DNA of 23,028 bases from JBEKTY01 sp049515555 (GTDB taxonomy: Bacteria > Planctomycetota > Planctomycetia > Pirellulales > Thermoguttaceae): NCBI GenBank assembly GCA_049515555.1, contig JBEKTY010000132.1, positions 1 through 23,028 of the forward strand. The letters run 5' to 3'. Under the pieces are notes generated by a model that worked only from the letters and a program-made list of their open reading frames with translations, made no database searches and had not been told where the DNA came from. A program made the position numbers and the translations under genes. Positions 6,602-13,719 of this stretch are shown one piece after another. Within the stretch, counting starts at the first letter, position 1; each line of letters begins with the position of its first letter.

Positions 6602-6844
6602 ATGTCGGGCTGTTGCCGCTGGGAGCGGGTCCGAGCGGCGCCCAGACTGGGAACCGCGCGGACACCGGAGAACCTTTTCGAGTACAGCGGCAACATGATC
6701 GAGCAACTGCTGCTGGGGCTGGTCGCCTATCGCGTCGGCCAGAAGCTGGACTACGACGGCGCCGCCGGCCGCGTTACGAACAACGCCCAGGCCAACGAGC
6801 TGTTGCGACGCGAATACCGCCCCGGCTGGACGCTGGACGGCTGA
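6602..6844 (+). pseudogene. C-terminal remnant of a Gfo/Idh-family oxidoreductase
   Basis: An 80-codon open stretch whose last ~58 residues match the C-terminal tail of planctomycete Gfo/Idh oxidoreductases: LLLGLVAYRVGQKLDYD, then TNNAQANELLRREYRPGWTL. It aligns by eye with the tail of the gene at 10614 (NISYRLGGQKLTID ... RRKAYRKPWSI). The Rossmann domain, EKP motif and Tat signal are absent, and the first ~22 residues resemble nothing in the family. Only 13 bp separate it from the preceding gene. It is most likely the residue of a deletion; a translated small protein cannot be excluded. Confidence 0.75.
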
Positions 6845-6866
6845 CGTTGGTCCGCGGCCGACGATT

Positions 6867-6934
6867 GGGTGCCACTGCTGGCTTGTCCAGCAGTGTTGGA
6901 GGAGGCACTGCTGGACGAGCCAGCAGTGGCACCC
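6867..6934. repeat. Nested palindrome, family A copy 2 (CACTGCTGG)
   Basis: The same architecture as 668-732: two perfect 9-bp hairpins with 5-nt loops (CTTGT and ACGAG), inverted relative to each other, with GGGTGCC/GGCACCC ends. The central spacer differs in length and sequence. It lies between the Gfo/Idh remnant and the GH81 gene. Confidence 0.9.
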
Positions 6935-7005
6935 GTCGCCGCGAAAACTGGGGCAGTCGTCCGGCTGACCGGTTGCCCATCATGTTAGTACCGCAGGAGC
7001 GACCT

Positions 7006-9258
7006 ATGCCATTGCAGAACGCCTTCTGGGCGCTGGCCGTCGTGGCGGCCACGGTCCAGGCCGCCGGCGGGGCGGGCCGCGACGTGGCCCCGGCCAACGG
7101 CCCTGAAGTGGCGCGCGCCGGCGCCGGTGGCTATCGCCTGACCTGCCCCCGGCCCTGCAAGCCGTTGCCCGAGCGGGTCCACAAGACCCGCAACCTCACG
7201 GGTCCCGTCATTACCGGCCAGTGGTGGAGCTCGCTTCTGTGGCAGCCGAAGAGATTCTCCCAGCCGCTGTTTGCGCACCCGCTGGCGGCGACCTGCACGG
7301 AGAGCGGCCTGGCGATCGGCTACCCGGGGGCGCACGTCCACGGCAACCCGGCGGGCATCTTCGGCGGCGCACCGGACGGCGACCTGACGCTGGGCCACTC
7401 GGCGGTCCGCGCCTTCCCGCAGGCCGGCTGCGACGGCTATTCCGACTGGTTCGTGGCGGTTCTGCTGGCCGACGGGCCGGCCACCATGCGCGTCAGCCTG
7501 GGCCACGGCTCGCCATTCGTCTACTGCCTTTATGCCGGTGGCGAGCCAACCGTGCGCTTCGCCCAGCCGCCGCGGATCTGGTCGGGAAACGAGCGGGAGC
7601 CGATCCTGGGCATCACGGTGGGCGACCATCACTACGGCCTGTTCGGCCCGACCGGATCGAGCTGGTCGGGCCTGGCCGGCGACTGCTTCACCAACCATGC
7701 TCGCGGCAAAGCGTATTTCTCGCTGGCCCTCTTGCCCGACGACCGGCCCACGACGCTCGCGCTTTTCGCCAAGTACGCCTACAACCACGTGATCGATACG
7801 AAGGTCGAGTACCGGATCGACGCGGGCCTGGTCCGCTCGACCTACCGCCTGACGCTCCGGCCCTACGAGGGGCGGCAGCCGGGCACGATCTTCGCGCTCT
7901 ATCCGCACCAGTGGAAGTACACCCAGAGCAAGCTGACGGGCATGACCTACGGCTCGGTCCGCGGCCAGATGCGGGTGGGCCTGGGCGAAGCGTTCGACAC
8001 GGCGGTGCCCATCCAGGGCGTGTTGCCCATGTTCCCGGCCCGGGGCGTGCAGGACAAGCCGCGCATGCTGGGCTACCTGACGGCCGAGGCCGGCCAGCCG
8101 AACCCCGCCTTCGGCGACACCTACTGGGAGGGAAAATACCTGGGGCGGCTGGCCACGCTGAGCGGCATCGCCGAAGCCGCCGGCGCGGGCGGCTTGCAGC
8201 GGACCTTCGTCGAGCGGATCGAGCGGCGGCTGGAGAACTGGTTCAGCGCCGCGCCGGACAAGGATCAGCCGGTGTTCTACTACAACGCCGCGTGGGGCTC
8301 GCTCATCGGCAGCCGGCCCTCCTACGGCAGCGACGTTCCGCTGAACGACCATCATTTCCATTACGGCTACTTCATCCGCGCCGCGGCCGAGGTGGCGCGG
8401 GTGGACCGCGCCTGGGCCACGGCCTGGGGACCCATGGTCAACATGCTCATCCGCGACGTCGCCTCGCCCGACCGCGGCGACCCCCTGTTCCCCTGCCTGC
8501 GATGCTTCGACAAGTATGCCGGCCACTCGTGGGCCTCGGGCGACGCCAACTTCGCCGACGGCAACAACCAGGAGTCGTCCTCCGAAGCGCTGAACGCCTG
8601 GTATGGCATGATCCTGTGGGGCCAGGCCACCGGCGATACGGCCGTCCGCGACACGGGCTTGTTCCTGTATAACACCGAGCGGACCGCGGTGGAGGAGTAT
8701 TGGTTCGACATCTCGGGCAGCAACTATCCCAAGGACTATCCCAACGTGGCGCTGGGCATGGTCTGGGGCGGCAAGGGGGCCTTCGCCACCTGGTTCTCCG
8801 CCGACATCGACTGCATCCACGGCATCAACTGGCTGCCCTTCACCCCGGCCTCGATCTACATGGGCCGCTGGCCCGATTACGTCCGGAAGAACCACGACCG
8901 GATCGTGGCCCGCCGCCCGGGCGGCCGCGACTACAACAACGGCTGGGGCGACCTGGTGATCATGTTCTATGCCCTCTGCCGCCCCGCCGCGGCCGCGCAG
9001 TACATCGATGCCCACCCCGACTGCAAGCTGGAAGGCGGCAACTCGCACGCCTTCATGTATCATTGGATCTATACCCTCCAGAACCTCGGCCGCAACGACG
9101 CGGCGGTTACCGCCGATTATCCGATTCAAAACGTGTTCCTGAAACGCGGCGTGAAAACATACGCCGTCTACAACTACTCCGAGCGACCCCTGAGCGTGAA
9201 GTTCTCAGACGGCAAAGTGCTGCGGGCCACGGGCCGGGGAATGACGCTGGAACCGTAA
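7006..9258 (+). CDS. GH81 endo-beta-1,3-glucanase (laminarinase type), secreted
   Basis: 750 residues, matching a single GH81 catalytic module without extra binding domains. It would hydrolyse beta-1,3-glucans such as laminarin by inversion. A short signal peptide precedes the AGGAGRDVAP region. The N-terminal beta-domain contains TGQWWSSLLWQ and FAHPLA. The helical catalytic domain has YGSDVPLNDHHFHYGYFI (from 440, Asp448), GHSWASGDANFADGNNQESS with Glu523 and Glu527 in the family's E-x3-E catalytic arrangement, and NGWGDLVIMFYAL. The C-terminus adds a small strand-rich tail (VKTYAVYNYSERPLSVKFSD). The ATG at 7006 is chosen for AGGAG 7 nt upstream and the hydrophobic N-terminus; the upstream open frame is non-coding. 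The next gene starts 54 bp later and may be cotranscribed. Confidence 0.9.
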   Translation: MPLQNAFWALAVVAATVQAAGGAGRDVAPANGPEVARAGAGGYRLTCPRPCKPLPERVHKTRNLTGPVITGQWWSSLLWQPKRFSQPLFAHPLAATCTESGLAIGYPGAHVHGNPAGIFGGAPDGDLTLGHSAVRAFPQAGCDGYSDWFVAVLLADGPATMRVSLGHGSPFVYCLYAGGEPTVRFAQPPRIWSGNEREPILGITVGDHHYGLFGPTGSSWSGLAGDCFTNHARGKAYFSLALLPDDRPTTLALFAKYAYNHVIDTKVEYRIDAGLVRSTYRLTLRPYEGRQPGTIFALYPHQWKYTQSKLTGMTYGSVRGQMRVGLGEAFDTAVPIQGVLPMFPARGVQDKPRMLGYLTAEAGQPNPAFGDTYWEGKYLGRLATLSGIAEAAGAGGLQRTFVERIERRLENWFSAAPDKDQPVFYYNAAWGSLIGSRPSYGSDVPLNDHHFHYGYFIRAAAEVARVDRAWATAWGPMVNMLIRDVASPDRGDPLFPCLRCFDKYAGHSWASGDANFADGNNQESSSEALNAWYGMILWGQATGDTAVRDTGLFLYNTERTAVEEYWFDISGSNYPKDYPNVALGMVWGGKGAFATWFSADIDCIHGINWLPFTPASIYMGRWPDYVRKNHDRIVARRPGGRDYNNGWGDLVIMFYALCRPAAAAQYIDAHPDCKLEGGNSHAFMYHWIYTLQNLGRNDAAVTADYPIQNVFLKRGVKTYAVYNYSERPLSVKFSDGKVLRATGRGMTLEP

Positions 9259-9276
9259 GGCACGAGCAATGTAGCA

Positions 9277-9293
9277 GGCACACTCCGTGTGCC
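9277..9293. repeat. Small hairpin GGCACAC-TCC-GTGTGCC (family G)
   Basis: A perfect 7-bp stem with a 3-nt loop in the 54-bp gap between the GH81 gene and the following barrel gene. A degenerate relative (GGCACACGGCGTGTACC) is upstream of the kinase fusion near 21712-21728. It is too weak on its own to call a terminator. Confidence 0.6.
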
Positions 9294-9312
9294 GTCCGCC
9301 GCGGGGTCAAGC

Positions 9313-10374
9313 ATGAATCGTCGTCAAGCATTGCAGCTTCTGGCAGCCGGCGCGGCATCGGCCGCCGTCGGCTCGGTCGCCCGGGCGCAGGGTCGGCCGG
9401 CGCATACGGGCATGGGCCTGGTGACCTACGCCCTGGATCATCACCGGGCGGCCCTGCGGCGGCAGACGCCGCCGGTCGATCTGGCCGATCCGCTCGAGTT
9501 CCTCGAGTTCTGCCACGCGCTGGGCGCCGGCGGCGTGCAGCTTCCGCTGGGCGACCGCGACGAAGCCTTCGCCCGCCGCCTGCGGGCCAAGGCCGAGCGG
9601 TACGGCATGTACGTGGAGGGCATGGCCGATCTGCCGGCCGACGATTCCCAGCGGGAGCGCTTCGAGGCCCGGCTGCGACTGGCCCGCAGCGCCGGGATTA
9701 CCACGGCGCGGATCGTGCTCCTGCCCGGCCGGCGCTACGAATACTTCAATTCGCTCGATCAGTTCCGCGGGCTCGACGCTCGGGCGCGGCGCTCGCTGGA
9801 GCGTGCGGCGCCGCTGGCCGAGAAGCACCGCGTGCGGCTGGCCGTCGAGAACCACAAGACCCACCTGGCCGCCGAGCAGCTCGAGCTGCTCCGGCGGCTG
9901 GGCAGCCCGCAGGTGGGCTCGTGCGTCGATACGGGCAACAACCTGGCCCTGCTGGAAGACCCGCTGGAGGTGGTCCGCACGCTGGCCCCTACCGCATTTT
10001 CCGTGCACTTGAAGGACCAGGCGGTGCGGGAATACGGCGCGGGGTTCCTCCTGGGCGACTGCCCCTTGGGGCAAGGGGCCTTGGACCTGAAGCAGATGGT
10101 GGCGGTCCTCCGCCAGGCCCAACCCGGCGTGCGGTTCAATCTGGAGCTCATCACCCGCGCGCCGCTAAAGGTGCCTTGCCTGACGGAGAAGTATTGGGCC
10201 GCGCTGCCCGCCGGCGCCAGGGACAACCTGGCCCCCACGCTGCGCTTCGTGCGCGCCCACGCGGCACAGTCGCTGCCGGAGGTCGAGTCGCTAGCGGCCC
10301 CAGACCTGCTCCGCCGCGAATCGGCCAACATCGCTGAAAGCCTGACCTACGCCCGGGAACACCTGGGCCTGTGA
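9313..10374 (+). CDS. Tat-exported sugar phosphate isomerase/epimerase-like (xylose isomerase-like TIM barrel)
   Basis: 353 residues. MNRRQALQLLAAGAASAAVG is a twin-arginine signal ending near ARAQG, so the barrel is probably periplasmic. The AP-endonuclease-2/xylose-isomerase-like fold is indicated by four acidic/His metal ligands in the right order: Glu179 in LAVENHKTH, Asp206 in SCVDTGNN, His232 in FSVHLKD and Glu278 in FNLELI. Members isomerise or epimerise sugars or act on 3-keto sugars; many planctomycete examples accompany Gfo/Idh oxidoreductases. The ATG at 9313 is chosen because the Tat motif starts there; the RBS is weak (CGGGG). Position behind the GH81 gene suggests work on glucan-derived sugars, which is inference. 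Confidence 0.8.
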   Translation: MNRRQALQLLAAGAASAAVGSVARAQGRPAHTGMGLVTYALDHHRAALRRQTPPVDLADPLEFLEFCHALGAGGVQLPLGDRDEAFARRLRAKAERYGMYVEGMADLPADDSQRERFEARLRLARSAGITTARIVLLPGRRYEYFNSLDQFRGLDARARRSLERAAPLAEKHRVRLAVENHKTHLAAEQLELLRRLGSPQVGSCVDTGNNLALLEDPLEVVRTLAPTAFSVHLKDQAVREYGAGFLLGDCPLGQGALDLKQMVAVLRQAQPGVRFNLELITRAPLKVPCLTEKYWAALPAGARDNLAPTLRFVRAHAAQSLPEVESLAAPDLLRRESANIAESLTYAREHLGL

Positions 10375-10400
10375 GTGGCGCGGGGGGAGGGGGGAGGTTT

Positions 10401-10544
10401 GTAGAGCGGGTCGAGCGCATAAGAGCCCCACCATCTCGACGGACGACGGAAGACGGACGACGGGCCGGAGTGCTTCCCGCCGCCGTCTGTCGCCCGTTCT
10501 CCGTCGTGGTTCTGGTGGGGCTCGCTGCGCTCGACCCACCCTAC
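10401..10544. repeat. Composite palindromic element, family D copy 2 (both ends present)
   Basis: A 144-bp element with imperfect terminal inverted repeats, GTAGAGCGGGTCGAGCGC at the left and GCGCTCGACCCACCCTAC at the right, each running into GCCCCACCA/TGGTGGGGC. Between them lie GACGGACGACGG-type units, a CCGGAGTGCTTCCCG centre and GTCTGTCGCCCG-type units. It is the reverse complement of 4248-4377. The rest of 10375-10613 is C/T-rich low-complexity sequence in the gap between convergent genes; I see no gene there. Confidence 0.85.
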
Positions 10545-10613
10545 TTCTGACTTCTTCTACTTCTCCCCACTCCCCCCTCCCCCCTCACCACTCGCCCCTC
10601 GCCCCTCACCCCG

Positions 10614-11987
10614 TCACGCTTCGTCGCCGATGCTCCAGGGCTTGCGGTAGGCTTTGCGGCGGAAGAGCTGCATGGCCGCGGGGTTGTCGACGATCTCGTC
10701 GGTCTTGGGGTCGATCGTGAGCTTCTGGCCGCCCAGGCGGTAGCTGATGTTGCCGTAGTGGATCCACAGGGCGCTGCGATGGCCCTCTTCCACGTCGGCG
10801 TTGGGCCGCTGCCGGCTGCGTATGCATTCGACGAAGTTCTGCTTGTGCTCCGGATCGGGGAACTTGCCCTTGCACTGGTCCTTCAGCACCCCTTCCTGCA
10901 GCTTGGGGCGGGTGAACACCTGCCAGCCGCCGCCATGCCGGCCGAGGTACATCAGCCCCTCGCTGCCGTAGACCTCGATCCGCGTTGCGCACTGCGGCCA
11001 GTAGGGATACTTGTCCGTGGCCTGCCGGATCAGGGGCGAGATCTTTAGCATGTAGGGCGTGTACAGCGTGAGCTCGAAGTTGACCATCATGCCCGGGAAT
11101 TCCCAGATGGTGGTTTGGGTGTCGGGCGTTTCGGCCGCGCCGGTGCTGTCCCAGCGGCCGCCCATGGAGTACACGCTCGTGGGGTGCTCCAGGCCCAAGA
11201 CCCACCGCGCCAGATCGATCTGATGGCTGGCGTCGTTGGCCATGTCGCCGCCCGAGTAGCGCCATAAATGGTGCCAGTTGTCGATGTAGGCGGCGTTGTA
11301 GCGGCACTCGGGGGCCGGTCCGTTCCACATGTCCCAGTCGAAGCCCTGTGGCGGATCGCCCTCTGGGGCGAGCGTGAAGTTGCCCCACTCCTTTTGATTG
11401 TAGATGCGGCAGAAATGAACGCGGCCCAACTTGCCCTCGGCGATGTATTTTTTGGCCGCCAGGTTGTAGGCCGCGCTGCGGTTCTGCGTGCCCACCTGCA
11501 CCACGCGGCGGTACTTGCGGGCGGCCTGGACCAGGCGGCGGCCCTCCCAGGCGTTGTGGCTCAGCGGTTTCTCGACGTACACGTCCTTGCCCGCCTGGCA
11601 GCTCCACAGCGCCGCCGGCACGTGCCAGTGATCGGGCGTGGCGACGATCACGGCATCGACCGACCGGTCGTCCAGGGCCTTGCGGAAGTCCTGCACGCAC
11701 TGTGGGGCCTTGCCGCCTTGGGCCTCGGCAACCATTTTCGCCCGCGAGGCGAATAGCCGGCTGTCTACGTCGCAGACGTAGGCGATGCGGCAATCGCCCC
11801 GCTGGCAGAAGCCCCGCGACAAGTCGCTGCCGCGGCCCCGTACGCCGACCACCGCCAAGACGATCCGCTCGTTGGCCGGCGTGGCCCGAACCGAAGCCGC
11901 ATTGCCCAACAACGTCAGCCCGGCCGCCGCCGATAGGCCGGTCGTTTGCGTGCGAGAGAGAAATTCACGACGATTCATGGCACTCAT
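10614..11987 (-). CDS. Tat-signal Gfo/Idh/MocA-family oxidoreductase
   Basis: 457 residues, a usual length for the planctomycete Tat-exported members. MNRREFLSR with a following hydrophobic segment is the Tat signal. The Rossmann part reads VLAVVGVRGRGSDLS; PDHWHVPAA and VYVEKPLSHNAWEGR hold the cofactor/catalytic motifs, and YSGGDMANDASHQIDLARWV is the usual His-containing active-site segment. The C-terminus has GHRSALWIHYGNISYRLGG. The ATG at 11987 is favoured over 11978 by AGGAG 8 nt upstream; that site begins right after the stop of the Hsp70 gene, whose end is only 14 bp away, so coupling is likely. Its link to Hsp70 is positional. It is distinct from the enzyme at 1870; the substrate is unknown. 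Confidence 0.9.
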   Translation of the reverse strand: MSAMNRREFLSRTQTTGLSAAAGLTLLGNAASVRATPANERIVLAVVGVRGRGSDLSRGFCQRGDCRIAYVCDVDSRLFASRAKMVAEAQGGKAPQCVQDFRKALDDRSVDAVIVATPDHWHVPAALWSCQAGKDVYVEKPLSHNAWEGRRLVQAARKYRRVVQVGTQNRSAAYNLAAKKYIAEGKLGRVHFCRIYNQKEWGNFTLAPEGDPPQGFDWDMWNGPAPECRYNAAYIDNWHHLWRYSGGDMANDASHQIDLARWVLGLEHPTSVYSMGGRWDSTGAAETPDTQTTIWEFPGMMVNFELTLYTPYMLKISPLIRQATDKYPYWPQCATRIEVYGSEGLMYLGRHGGGWQVFTRPKLQEGVLKDQCKGKFPDPEHKQNFVECIRSRQRPNADVEEGHRSALWIHYGNISYRLGGQKLTIDPKTDEIVDNPAAMQLFRRKAYRKPWSIGDEA

Positions 11988-12001
11988 GTTGATAGCTCCT
12001 G

Positions 12002-13549
12002 TTATTTGTAGTCCGTCGGCGGCAGCCCCGAAATGTGCTGCCGCCAGGCGTCCATTTGTTCTTTACTCAGGCCGTTGGGGCGGACCAGCTCGGTCTCGAT
12101 CAGCCGGTCGGTGTTGGGCACGTGGACGCGGACCTGGAGCCGGCCGTTGGCCGCATAGTGGAAGCGGACTTCGACCGAATACTGGGCGGGCAGGCCCTGA
12201 GGCAACTCGCGGACCGAGCAGCGGCCGATTGTGGTGCAGTCGTCGGCCGAGGGGCTCTCGCCCTCGACGATCTGCACCAGGATCGACCGCTGGTCGGGTT
12301 TGGAGGTCTTGAAGATCCGCCCGGCCGTCACCGGCAGGGGCGTGTTGCGGGGGATGAGTATGCCGTTGCGGCGGCGGCGGGTGAGCGGGTCGTTGCCCAC
12401 CACGCCCAGGCTGTGCGAGTTGACGTTGCGGATGCTGAAGCGTGGCGGGAGCCCCTGGCGGCGGGCCAGTATCAGCCCGGCCTGCAAGGCCGCCCCGTGG
12501 GCCACCGCCTCGTCGGCGGCCACCGAGGCATCGGGCGGCCTGCCGCTGAGCCGCTCCAGCATGTGCCGGACCATGGGCATGCGGGTCGAGCCGCCCACCA
12601 GCAGCAGGCGATCCAGGTCTGGCCAATCCAGGCCCGCCGCCTTCAGCGTCTGCGCGCAGGTGAAGCGGGTGCGGTCCAACAGGTCCTGCGTGGCCTCCTC
12701 GAACTGCTGCCGCGTGATCTCGACCTGCAGGGCCTGCCCCTGGCAGTCGCAGGCCACGACGGCCTTGGGCCGCGCGGAGAGGGTCCGCTTGGCCTCCTCG
12801 CACTCGCGCCACAATTTGCCGGCCGCGGCGGGCACCTGGCGGGGGTCGGCGCCGAAGCGAGCGGAAAAAGCCGCCGCCGCATAATCCACCAACCGGTGAT
12901 CCCAATCGTAGCCCCCCAGGGCCACGTCGCCGTCGGTGGCCAAGGCCAGGAACTCGCTGCCGCGAATCTCCATCACGGTCACGTCGAACGTGCCGCCGCC
13001 CAGGTCATAGACCAGCACGCGGCGGGGCCGGTCGGTGCTCCCCGCGGCGTCGAGGTATCCCTGCTGGAAGCCGAAGGCCAGGGCGGCGGCCGTGGGCTCG
13101 TTGATGATGTCCAGCACGTCGAGCCCCGCCATGTAACCCGCGTCCTGCGTCGCCTTCCGCCGCACCTCGTCGAAATAGGCGGGGACGGTAATCACCGCCT
13201 TCTCCAGTGGGCCGATCTGCTGCATGGCGTCGGTGCGGAGCTTATTGAGGACCCACGCCTGGATGACCTCCGGGGGGTATTGCTTTCCTTCCAGCAACTT
13301 GTGGAAGGCCCGCTGGCCCATGTCGCGCTTGGCGCACTCGGCCACCCGCGGGGCCTCGACGGCCACCGCCTTCAGGGCCTCTTTGCCCACCACCACGTCC
13401 CGGCCGTCGAACAGCACCATGCTGGGCGTCAGCCGGTCGCCCTCGGCATTGACCAGCGTTACCGGCCGGCCGCGCTCGTCCAAGCGGGCCAGCACCGAGT
13501 ACGTGGTGCCCAGGTCGATGCCAATCGCCGGCAGGGCATGAGTTTCCAT
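12002..13549 (-). CDS. Hsp70-family chaperone-like protein without the helical lid
   Basis: 515 residues. The actin-like ATPase domain is complete: IGIDLGTTYSVLA (phosphate 1), AKRDMG with the expected catalytic Lys, VITVPAYFDE, IINEPTAAALAFG (connect 1), VYDLGGGTFDVTV (phosphate 2) and LLVGGSTRMPMV (adenosine). A short beta substrate-binding domain follows (HSLGVVGND, IPRNTPLPV, ILVQIVEGES), but the protein ends soon after, leaving no room for the DnaK lid or EEVD-type tail. The ATG at 13549 is chosen because family homology begins there; the RBS is weak. It is an accessory Hsp70, not housekeeping DnaK, which is 620-640 residues. It lies 170 bp after the membrane-anchored paralogue and 14 bp before a Gfo/Idh gene. 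Confidence 0.88.
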   Translation of the reverse strand: METHALPAIGIDLGTTYSVLARLDERGRPVTLVNAEGDRLTPSMVLFDGRDVVVGKEALKAVAVEAPRVAECAKRDMGQRAFHKLLEGKQYPPEVIQAWVLNKLRTDAMQQIGPLEKAVITVPAYFDEVRRKATQDAGYMAGLDVLDIINEPTAAALAFGFQQGYLDAAGSTDRPRRVLVYDLGGGTFDVTVMEIRGSEFLALATDGDVALGGYDWDHRLVDYAAAAFSARFGADPRQVPAAAGKLWRECEEAKRTLSARPKAVVACDCQGQALQVEITRQQFEEATQDLLDRTRFTCAQTLKAAGLDWPDLDRLLLVGGSTRMPMVRHMLERLSGRPPDASVAADEAVAHGAALQAGLILARRQGLPPRFSIRNVNSHSLGVVGNDPLTRRRRNGILIPRNTPLPVTAGRIFKTSKPDQRSILVQIVEGESPSADDCTTIGRCSVRELPQGLPAQYSVEVRFHYAANGRLQVRVHVPNTDRLIETELVRPNGLSKEQMDAWRQHISGLPPTDYK

Positions 13550-13620
13550 ACAGCTTATTGTGTTGCCGCCAGGCCCTGTTGTCCACCGCAATCACGAAGT
13601 GCGAAGAAATAAGTTGGCTG

Positions 13621-13701
13621 GGGTGGCACGCACTGAGGAACGAAGGGCGTGGCAAAGGGTGAAGAAGCACGCCCTTCGCTGCGCTCAGGGACGTGCCACC
13701 C
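13621..13701. repeat. Inverted repeat, family C copy 1 (degraded left arm)
   Basis: The right arm (13668-13701, CACGCCCTTCGCTGCGCTCA then GGGACGTGCCACCC) is an inverted copy of the left arm (13621-13651), which has lost part of the GAGCGCAGCGA core. It fills most of the 170-bp gap between the two Hsp70 genes. A better-preserved copy is at 21778-21857. Confidence 0.82.
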
Positions 13702-13719
13702 GCCGTCTGTCCACCGCAA

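Noticed and set aside
6613..7005. 131-residue N-terminal extension of the GH81 protein
   Set aside because: It runs through the Gfo/Idh remnant in another frame and through a palindromic repeat; the ATG at 7006 has a good RBS and begins a signal peptide.
13592..13719. A small gene between the two Hsp70 genes
   Set aside because: The gap is almost entirely the family C inverted repeat; the open frames there are products of the repeat with no RBS.
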